Under the pieces are notes generated by a model, which saw only the letters and a list, made by a program, of their open reading frames with translations, ran no database searches and was not told the origin of the DNA. Both the position numbers and the translations under genes were made by a program. A DNA stretch of 64,000 bases, from the NCBI GenBank assembly GCA_032191485.1, contig JAVDOI010000019.1, forward strand, positions 8,504,784-8,568,783. Direction: 5' to 3'. Shown here one piece after another: positions 50,801 through 62,000 of this stretch. Position 1 is the first letter of the stretch. Every line of letters starts with the position of its first letter. This DNA comes from Leptoclinus maculatus. Its lineage: Eukaryota > Chordata > Actinopteri > Perciformes > Stichaeidae.

Positions 50801-53800
50801 CCTTCCTGCATTCTGGAACGGGATAATGGCAGGGGAATAGAGCGGCTCACGGAGGCCGAGAGGTGACGTCCACGTGTGTGTGGAGGACTATACGGTATGT
50901 GTCATGAAGACAGCTGCCCCTACCTTCAATTTGTTTATTCATTTTATAAGTTGCTGATCACTACCATACCCCTCGTGCCCTGTTGTTGTTATCACGGTCT
51001 CAGTCATCTGCTTTAATTGATTACCTGACTTTGCTTATCGTGCTCACGCATCTCCACAGTCAAAGTATAGACAGAGGAACTGTTTAGCTGTTTGTCACAT
51101 TGCCTGATATGCCTGGGATGTCTGTGGTTCACTACAGGTCTTCCCATGTTCAGTAACATTTAACTGGATCCACGTGGTAAATTAGTTTTATGTGGTCTGC
51201 TATACAAATTTAAGGTTTTTTCTATGCTTCTTTAATATGTGTGTGAGACACTGCATTTCAGACTCCTGTGAATTTGGAATACAAACACAGAACTGAGTTG
51301 ATGTTCTCTATGTGAACTGCTAAACAAAGGCAGGCAGACGATCAAAAACAAGAAATGTTCTTGAATTAAAACATTACAATGTGAACATTTCCAGTTTTAC
51401 CTTCTCTCTACGCTTCTGTCTGTGCCTAACAAAAAGGATGTCTTGATGAAAAAAAAAGAGGGATAAGGTGATGTAGGAGTGGCGTGGCAATTTGCATTCA
51501 GCTGTTAGATCAAAGTCTCATTTCCCTCCCAACCAAATTAACTGCTTTTTTTTTTTCTGGAGGCCATTGTCGGGAAGGCACATTCAAAGAGACTCATTTT
51601 ATAGCTGTTTCTATTTTTTGCCTGATCATTTTGTGTTATTACAGAAACTCCTTCGCTAGCTTCATGGATCTTGTCTTCTTTACCCTTTTTTGATATGCTG
51701 CCGCGTCAACACAACAGCGGTGAAAAAAGGAAAACAAACACAAATATCTATTTTCTCTTTCTCACTTGAGGGGAGAGAGGAATACATTTGAATAATCGTA
51801 CCCACTGAGATGACTCATCCAAAGTAAATATGAATATTTAAATAAATAAGGGGGTTTCTGAGTCATGGTAACAGGGTGAAGGTTATTGTCAAATTTTAGC
51901 CTTTCACCTGCTGAACTGCTTAAAGAAAAATACTAATAATTTCCACATACAGTACTTAAAAATGCAACTGTTGGGATGGAGAGTTCTTCCTTTTTTTTGC
52001 TTTTAAATCTTATGGCCTGTAAAATGTAACAGATCCAAATAAGGAGTGACTGTAGCATGAGACATACATTACAACATCATGAGACATTTTCTAAAACACA
52101 AATAGCTCACCTTGGTAGCCAGAAGTCGTGTCAGGTAGATCTCAGAGACCATCTTGCTGCCGCGGTCGCCCTCCTTCTGGTCCCCGTGCTCATGGTTCTT
52201 CACCAGGTGCCAAACCTTGACCCCGCTCTCCAAGTCGGGAGTGATCATAGGAGTGCGGGAACGCAGGCTGTCGGGGCTTCCGGTGTACTTGATCATGTTC
52301 TCTGTGAACAACCGCATGCATTAGTTAATGTAGTACTGATGTAACTGATCAGAAAAACACAATGTTTTTATGTACACCAATAAAGATCTGTAGACTATAT
52401 GCTGAAAAAATCATCACAGACACAAGACACATTTAAACCTACAAAATACAATCAGGCTTTGGCAGCACAAAACAGATAAGTAAAAAAACAACAAATCTGA
52501 AGTAATCTGTCGCTTCACCAAAGAGGCAGAAAGGCATAACTACATGTCAGCAACAAAATACCATTCTTTGGCTCGTGGCATTCAATTTAAAGGTCTGGGA
52601 GATTGGATATGAAACTTTTAGACAGTGTGCATGGTTAATTTTTCATAGCTTCTCCTCCACGGCGGAAGACGTGGCATCGACGGATGACACAAAAATCGAA
52701 CACGTGTCAGACGAGATGAAATATGTATGGCCCACCCATTGGCCCGGGGTTGGCGATGACATTTCCAAACACATGGCTCAATGAATGTTTACACAGTGTG
52801 AAAAAAAAATTGATCAGTGGGGTGCGGTTTAGAGAGAGAAGCAAAAAAATAAAAAATCGTGACAGAAATCAATCTGACCAGAGAGGAAAGCGGGAGGAGA
52901 GTACGGGGGAGAGAGAGCAGTGAACAGCCTAGCTGCTGCGCTCTGAACTAGTTGGAGGCGAGAGAGTGACACAGAAAGTGTCTCCTTTCTCCGTTACACA
53001 GTGTCCGTCTTAATCACTGTACCTTTTTGCACAACTTTCTCTCCTGCTCCACTCTCCCCTCCCCCCCCCTCTTCAGTTGCTATATTAAATTCAGCCTTGT
53101 CTCTTTCTTCACTATCAGGCCATTGTACTCATGCAGAGTTCAAAGTCACTCTCAAGTACCACACCAGTTGCTAAGTGGATCACACCTGCGTTTGAAGTCA
53201 ATCCCCGCGCTGCTCACCTTCTCTCCTATCTGGTCTAATTTGGAGCCGGAGAAGTGAGGTGAGACCGTATGGAGATGAGGCCAATGCTAATAATGTGTGC
53301 ACCACATTTGATGTGTCTGAAGTGTTTGTGGCCAGTGAGGCTGGCCCTTTGATCAGCAACTAACTTGATGGTTTCCCAGGTTCAAGGAGACGTGGAGCAG
53401 ACGGACAGGGCAGAAAAAAAAACACTGGCACACGGAAAGGGTGAGAGGACACACTTTGGAGTCTCAAGAGGCCAGAACAAGAGATGAAAAGTCTATTTGG
53501 TCTCCTGTTATGTTTAGGAAATCCTTTCAAATAAATTGTGTCTCGTCTATTCTGTGTCCGTCAGTGTTGTCATGCAGGGTCCTGTGGATGCTTGTCACCA
53601 GATCTCTACCAACATGTGGGAGCGTCCACTGCTGCAGGATCACACATATTTCACCTGTCTATCCCCGCCCCCTTACTTTCTCTAATTATTAAGGATCATA
53701 CATGTAGTTTCTACCGTTGTGCTTGTCTTAATTCTGTTGGGAAAATGTTATTCTGACACAGATCCTACTGAAACTTGAAGAAACAGGTCGGCTTACCATA

Positions 53801-54586
53801 TTTACTTGCAGAAGTCCGAGACACAGTGGAATTGTTTACTGAATTGTAGGCTGTAACTTGCTTGGGAACCAAGGCCATTACTGCATTATCAGTTACCTGA
53901 AAAACAGACGTATATATTATGCAAATTACTCCTCAAAACAAAAGAGGGTTTTTTTCTTCAGTTGTGCAGATTTCTAACACAACCAATCAGAAAACCCATA
54001 GATCACTGTGTTGCTTTCATTTTTTATATTCCCCTCCATCTATTCTGGTTTCATGTGGATAAACAGAGCATATCGTATTACCCTTATGTGCTCTATTCAG
54101 CCCACACATACACATGACTGACAGGGGGAGGGAGAGTTTAGTAGAGCATCGTACAGGCTGTGTGTGAGAGGGGATATCCCACAGTCTCTTTTCAATAATA
54201 CCTGTCCTCTAGGGTTGGGTTGTGTGTGTGTGTGTTTGAGAGAGTGTGTATGAAGGTGTGAAGAATCAAGCAGTGTGTATCTCTGTGTTGGTCTATGTGT
54301 AAATAAGTGTGTGTAAATGAAGAAATGAGTCTATCGTGCGCTCCTCCTTCCCAAGTCAGCCATACAGGTTTCAATTAACACGACTGGGATGTAGTCTGTC
54401 CCAGCCGTACCCCCACCCCACGTACACATATACACACACACACACACACACATACACACAGTATACCCCTGTACTGCATAATCTGGCTACCCGTGCTGCA
54501 GGGTAAGCGGGGGTTAATTGAAGTGATCTCTATCATAGTGTGGGTGGAAGGGACAGGGAACAAGGACCAGGGGCCTTTTGTGCGTA

Positions 54587-54636
<50 letters not shown>

Positions 54637-56137
54637 CTGGGGCCTTTTTAAGATTGTATCATTATGTCACCCAGTCACTCAATCTGCTCCTTATGCATAA
54701 TATCTTTATATTATTGTAAGCAGGAGGCCCACAGGGGAGATTTTGTTATTCCTTTGTGGGGAGCCCCCCCAACTCTCCTTCAGCATGCTCCCTAATCACT
54801 GCTGCTCTTACATGTCGAATGGATATGAAACAAGCAAAGCACAATGGAACACCATGAAAAGGAGGAGTGGCATTTGGGGAAATAAGATTTGGAGGAGAGG
54901 ATGAAGACAGAAAAGCGGAACAGAGTTACCTGAAATAGAGGAGGGGGAGAGAAGTGTCTCTCATTATTGGACAGAACGATCGGATGATACGGCGAATGCC
55001 AAATGTTTGCTTGTAGCTACTATGTGATGTTTCCCTTAACAAGAAATCAAAGTTTGTGATGCAAACTGTCACATTGTAACTGAAGGCAGAGTGAGTGGGT
55101 GAGTGATGCTAGCAGCAGATCAAAACCAGATCAGTTTGAAAAGAAGAGAGCACATGATTCTATTGAGTGTGTCTGGTTGGTCAAATTAGCTTCTAAAAAG
55201 GCAAACTATATGTATATATAACATGTCTGGAGGGCATCGCAAGACCAACTTTAGCAGCACAGCCGGGGTTGGCAGAAGTGGCATCATTCAATTGAGTGCA
55301 TTGATGGATTTGATTAGGAAAGGATCTTCTTATAAAGTGATTTATAAATGACACATTACAATGAAATAAAGTTAAAACAAGAGCAGAAATGCTATGAATG
55401 GAATTGCAGATGCCCTTGACTGAACTGAATGTGTTTGCGCCCCCCCCCCCTCCCTCCCTTCCTCTTTGCGTAGCCTCCTGACAATATTTAAGTGGATGGG
55501 AGTGTTTCCTTTTTTTTTGTTGGTCTGCCAAGGATAAGGTGCCCTTATTCCTTGGCCTGAAAAAAAATGAATTAACTTCTGTCTTCATTATCTTATCTCG
55601 GATTCAAATCAGCTCCCTAATCCATTCCACCCGCGCCTCATACTCCAAAGCCTGTTGACACTCGCTGATGCTGACATTTAATTTAGGCACTGCGCAAAAC
55701 TGCACTTGGAATGGACAGTAGCTGCTTGCTTAGCTGCTCCAATTATTAACACCATGTTGACAAAGTCAAGCCTGTTTTTCCATCCAGTCTCCTTCTGGTT
55801 GGCTGGATGGACAGCTTGCTACTCATGAGGCACAAAACACCTGCAGATACATGGTTGTCTTCCTGTTAATATAGGTGTACATCCCTTACCTTTGCTGTTA
55901 ACTGTGCATTTGCGTGCATGTACGGTAGTACCTCGTGTGTGTCTGTGACGGTCTATTCTGCACGTGAAATCCATGCCAACACTAATCCGTTTCAGAAGGA
56001 AGACGACACTTGGCCGGCATCAGATTTGATCTCAAGCCCTCTCCACACACACACACAAGGGATTACCTCCAAGTGCCACTGTTGTTGGTCACTTCCCTAC
56101 CTGGCCCTGCCTCATTCTCCTTCACCTGACAGATAAG

Positions 56138-56171
<34 letters not shown>

Positions 56172-58794
56172 GGTGTCCCTGTCAGCTGAGGGCTCGCAGA
56201 ACTAAATGGCTGGAAAAGTTCTTTGACTGAATTGTCCATTAGATAGTTTTGGAGCTTAGTGCAGATCATCAGCTCACACAGCTTTAGAGGAAAAGGTGGA
56301 GGGGAGTTGAGAGGGCATCAGAGACAGCTAGAACTACTATAGATAGAGGGATGATGGGTGGTGAGCAAGAAATGTTCAAATAAATAGCAGGCTTTCAGGT
56401 TTGAATACCAGGCCTTTGGGCTTGGTATTTTTTTTTCTTAATGCTGTCAGAGGAATTGTGTTTTTGTACGTTTGCTGTGAGAATGGGATGAAAACAACTG
56501 TACCCCTGAAGGGAAGATGTGAATGCCTTCAAATAACAGATGTAATCTTTCCAACGTAAGCTTCAGAAGACGCTAAATCTCTGCAGATACAAATCTTTTT
56601 CTTTCTTTTACTCCTTTCTCTGTGAGATCTAAAAGTTTACAAACCCTTTGTGTTTTCTAAAACTTCAGTGATTTAGAGACTTTACAAAAATATGTCAGCT
56701 TAATATATCTGTCAACGGTAATAATACAAATGGTGTCCCAGCGCTATAGAAGCACATGGGCCCAAACATACTTTTTGACTCAAGTTCTTTAGGAGTTGAA
56801 ATATTCTGGTTATTTTCATTTGAATGCAGGTTTCAACATTTTAGAATACACAGTCACAAGCATACCTGGTAATGGTACAACATGTTCAGTCTCTTCCAGT
56901 CCCCTTCGATCTTAGTGGTGACGTCTTCATCCTGCAGGATCAAGCGCTGTCCTCGACCCTGACGCCATTCTGCAATTGCAAGGGGAAGAAAAAGATCAGG
57001 ATATCTCCAGCTTCATTCACACAACACTACTGCTTTGAAAATATTTACTTTTGACTTGTTTTTCGCAAAGATAAGATATCGAAAAATCTGCTTTTTTTTT
57101 GGTGCCGATATGCCTTTGGTACAAGGAACAATGCATTGTCTGCTTTTGGTGACAGTTGTTGTTTTTAACCACAACAACCACAACAAAAGAGAAACAGTTG
57201 GTTCTAAATCCTACGGGTACGTTAGCAGTGACAATCAATATGTTACATTGTAAAACAAATGATGTTGTGTACGTGGGAGTAAGAACTGATTGCATGCATC
57301 TTTATATCTTGTGCCTGATTTGATCTGTTCGTATCATGTATACTGGCTGTATGTGTAGCAATCAAATTCTCCCCAGGATCATTTTTTTTTTATTATTTTG
57401 TAATTCTAACCTTAGCTTGTAAATGTAGGTGAAAACATAAACGCCAAAGAGAAAAAGCATGAGCAAAAGAGAAGTGTCACTCTTTTTCGAATCAGTCTGC
57501 CAGAAAACTAGTAGTCACTATCTCCATCTTCATCTTCCGAGGCTTTTCCTCCCTATCTGAGATTGTCATAAAAACCCTGCATAGAATCAAGAAGAACTCA
57601 ACAACACAAGATCTAAAGAGTAGAAGAGAAATGGCCCAGGTGAAAAGACGGACAGTAACAACAGGCGAGTTCAATGAATCACCCACTCTGCTCTTTTTTA
57701 AAATCAAGCTCTCCCTCTCTCAACTTCTTTCCATCTCTTTAGCTGGTGCGATCGATGGGTGTGATCAGTTGCTCTCTGAAGGCTATTGCTCCCCCTGCTT
57801 TCCCCTCCTCAAACCCACATCCACAGCTCTAAGCCCCCCCTGCCGAGCTGCTCTTATTGTTATTGCTGGGAGCTTTGGGTAGAAGCACACCAGGCTCATA
57901 TCCACGGCAACAGTATATGGAGAACCAGAAGGCTTGCAGACAGACTGCAGAGTGCCTCATTTACACACTTTTCAACAAGCAACTTTCAGTGCACACGACA
58001 GTGTATTTCATTAAAAAAAAAAAAAACAGGATGGCATTTACATGACAACCAAATTACATCTATAGAACATAGACACCAGGCTTCTCCACATCTATGCAAC
58101 CTCAGCAGAAAACAAAAGCTTTGAAAGAAACAATGCCCCAGCAACATTATCATAAGTGAAAAAGGAAAAGCATCTCAAAAACAAAACAAGCAGATGATTC
58201 CTCTATTCTTTTTGCAGACATCAAGGGGTTTCAGAATACGTTATCGTGTCTGTGCTCCTTGCTCTGCTTCCCACTTGTGTCGACCACCGTCATCTCCTAT
58301 TCTGATCACAAACGGCAAAACAAAGCGGCAATCACGGCGGTGCATGATGAGGCCCGTCTTTGGAGGATTGACCAGAATTGTCTTAGCGTCTGAAAAAAGG
58401 ATTCTCCTGTTGTTTTTGTCTATACAGTACATCTTCCCATAAAGATGCAAATGAGCGCCCGTCTCCAGTCGAGGCTCAGTAAACACATGAAGAAATGAGA
58501 AAAAGGAAAGGAATAAATAAAAGAATAAACTTGGTGCCAAACCAGAGCAAACTGAGATTACTCCGATTCCCAAATCGTGGTCGCTGCTCAGTGGGAGAAG
58601 AACAGTGTGTATGTGTATGTGTGTGTGTGTGTGTGTAGACTTGCATTTCAGACTCACACACAGCTAAAGAGATAAGGGCGTTGGGGAGTGTATGGATGCT
58701 GTGGTGACGAGAAAGGCTGAATGTGACTGTTGTACTCCACAGAGATGCATGACACACATTTGCTACTGGCAACACACACAGAAGGAAAAAAAGA

Positions 58795-58842
<48 letters not shown>

Positions 58843-58993
58843 GCCTAGCTTCTTTGCTCTCAGGCCACATCTTCTCTGAAGGATTGCAGCAGAGGGGAAT
58901 CAAAAACAATATCTGGGATAACAACACTCCTGACCAACCTGTCTCAGGACAGGCCTGCCACAATCTCATTATTCTTATCAGCCATTGCAATCA

Positions 58994-59027
<34 letters not shown>

Positions 59028-62000
59028 GAGACCCCAGAGCCACTGATATGACCTGTATACGTGTAGTAGAGCCCCTCTCTTCAAGTGGAAAAAGTGTGTC
59101 AAAATAAATCAATCAAATGGAAGACCTGGTCAACTGAAGCATTATCGCCAACACAAATAGCACAAGACCAAGAAATGCTAATTAGAACAGCGTGACATGC
59201 AAATTGAAAGGAAACCTACAAGCGTGAAAAGACAGGTCAATCATGTTCATGTCTGTTCATGGACTCGTGATTAGGAGAGAACTTTCTTCTAATTTGTGCA
59301 GCACGCCAGATACATCCCGTATACACAAGTGAGCTTGCATTTACTCATCCTCGTACTCACAATCACACACACATAGAGAGCATGTGGGCCAGCTAACTGA
59401 GACAACTTCTAATTCCCTTTCGTAATAAAACAATAATAGAACAACACATCGTGCCCAAAGGGGGCCATAAAACAATTTGATCCAGGAGTGCGTCAAAAGG
59501 CTACACCAATCTCTTCACTTAGCTATCACACAGGCAGATTCCCTACGGTATGCGCTCAGCCCGCCTTAAATCCGGGGTTGGTTATAAATATGCTATTACG
59601 AACACACAACAGGGGCCTAGAAAATCCATCCGGCAATATTAAACCATAAAAAGCACAGTGCCGGGTCCAGAGACAGCCCCTAGATATCGGCAGGCAAACA
59701 ATCATGGATAACATTGTTGTGCTCCCAAGCATGGATGTCTGTGCAAAAAGTACTGTGTACACACACACACACACACACAGTGTACCAAACCCCCTGAACA
59801 CTAGATGTCTTGCAGAAAAGGTGTATCTTTGCCTTTAAAGCAATTTGCAAATATATTAGACCCCAGTTAGAGATACCCAAGAAATACAATTACACAACTC
59901 AGGGAAAATAACTTCATATTGTGGCTGCCCACAGGGGTCATAAATGGCAACAAAGGCCTGTATTCATATAATCAAGTCCTTCCTACGCATCCTATTCTAT
60001 CACAGACAGAAAGAAAAGAAAGAAAGAAAGAAAGGACACTAGAAAAATGATTTCGTAGGGAAGAAATCACTGAGCGTCTCGATTGATTAGCTGATCAATC
60101 ATCTGACTCAGACACTAGTCGACAAGAGAGTCGATCGATGGGAAGTTTGGGGAGGGGGGAGAGACCGATCTCAGACATCTGAGCCAGGATGTCAAGCCTC
60201 CCGAGGTAGAAAAGAAAGCTACTTCTCTATATCTAGGAAGACTTGTACTTTTCAAGAGGGGCTGGGAGGGGAGGGGAGGGAGCCTTTGTAAAAATCAATG
60301 GGTGTCTAAGTTCAGCCTGCTTTTCTCTAGGCACATAGGGAAACACGGCATGGTTAGACATGTTTTGACAAGCTGTATGGTAACTACAGGGATGCTCTGG
60401 AGCAGGGGTACAATCATGGAAGCTAGAATCATAAATATCTTATTATTAACACGTAAGTACATAGAGAAGGGCAAAACTCTTGACAGAACGAGATGGAAGA
60501 CTTCTGTCATTAGACCGATCCAGCACGGTAATCAAAACGGTTTGTCTGCTTTCTTCACATTAGTTCTATACAACAAGACAAAGATTTGTACCCAGGTCCA
60601 TATCGGAGGCTTTTAGGCGGTGGGAGTGTGGGACGTTCTTGTAGATGGCATCTAGGATCTTCTCCTTCGCCTGGCTGATGGTATCACAGTTCAGCACCTT
60701 CACCTGGATCTCTGGGCTTTTCTCATTCTCTGGATGGATGCAGTTCACCACCTGAAGCAGAAATATACAGAAATATGTACTGGGTAAGAATTCTTGCAAT
60801 ATTTGTAACTGCAGTAACCTGAGAAAATACGTTTTCCCAGGTTGGTTTAACACAAAGTTAATCTTTCGTAGAGAAGAGGTTTGTGTGTTTTTTGTTAATA
60901 ATGCTGACTGCACAGTGAATTGGTATTCAATAGAAGTGAAATAATTGTGTGCTTGCCAAAGGGGCTTTGAGAGAATTGCAGGACAAAAAAAAAAAGGATC
61001 ATTCACCAGGGAAACTGTTTCTTTCTCCGAGCTTGAAGAGAGACAGCAATGTGCTACCTTCAATAAATGAGCAGTAACATAGCAAATTATAATATTATTA
61101 GCATATTCATCAGCACCGTCTCCAGGTGTTTGTGAAATTATCCAAATTACAGGAGGAGCACAGACGCACATAAATGAGAGGGTCAATGTGTTTTCTTCCA
61201 TCTTAAAGTACAGTTTCTACACGTCTATACTTGCTACCGAAGTATTGGTGATTCTGTTTTAAAAAGCCAATCTGAAGCAAATTCCAAGGAAACGTTTCGT
61301 TTTGTCCCTATCGCAGTCATCGTGGACATTGATGGAGTATGAAAATCTGTACAAACAGATGCGACAATTGAAAAGAAAGACTCAACAGAGTCTGAGTTTC
61401 CCATGCTCCAATAAACACGTCAGAGCGGAGGGAAGACGCCAACAGACGGACTTGGGGAATGAATGAGAGGTTCCAGAAGGTTAGAGCTTCAAGCATTTCT
61501 CTGCTTGTGCAGACACATGGATAATCTCCTTCATTCCTCCTCATCCCGAAGCCCTGCTCTTTTCATTGACAGCCCCAGTCTCAACAGAAAGTGAGGTCGC
61601 CACTCCTATGCCCCCCCCCCCCCCCTGCATGTCAAGCGTGACAACGACACCTTTATGTCCTGTTGCTCATCTCATGACCGACAACCCATAACCACCCTTT
61701 CTCTCTCCTCTTGTCCCTGAAAGCATATTAAGTGTCCCCCTTTTAGCCCCCCCGGGCCGGTGAACCCCTTACCAGCGTCTTGTAGTCAATCTGTTGTCTG
61801 ATGAGCTTGTCCTCGCTGAGCGAGTAGCGTGCCTCTCCTGTGATGGAGTCAATGGGGCCTTTCTCCATCTGCTGCTTGATGGCACAGAAGAGGGAGAAGA
61901 GAGGTTCGCCTGCACACTCCTGCGAAAAAGAGAAAACAGAGAAAAAAGTTCGGAGGGAGGAAGAAAAACTTTGAAGTCATTCTAGACTCGACTCACTGAC

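Larger units (their letters stand above)
53897..56865 (-). other. plxna4: plxna4 intron d-e
   Basis: GT-AG intron of 2969 bp. Contains (AC) at 54431-54460, (GT)21 at 54591-54632, (GT)15 at 56139-56168 and a C run near 55440-55450. No exon or interspersed element recognised. Confidence 0.85.
56970..60591 (-). other. plxna4: plxna4 intron c-d
   Basis: GT-AG intron of 3622 bp, the most repeat-rich. It contains (GT) at 58618-58637, (AC)22 at 58797-58840, (GT) at 58997-59025, (AC) at 59758-59780, (GAAA) at 60009-60034 and a G-rich run at 60258-60280. No other gene recognised. Confidence 0.85.

Noticed and set aside
52057..52344. Plus-strand ORF of 95 codons
   Set aside because: It is the antisense shadow of plxna4 exon f, which has strong family identity on the minus strand.
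60566..61201. Longest ORF in the window (211 codons, minus strand)
   Set aside because: Only 60592-60751 is plexin exon c. The rest is chance read-through into both introns past clear splice sites.
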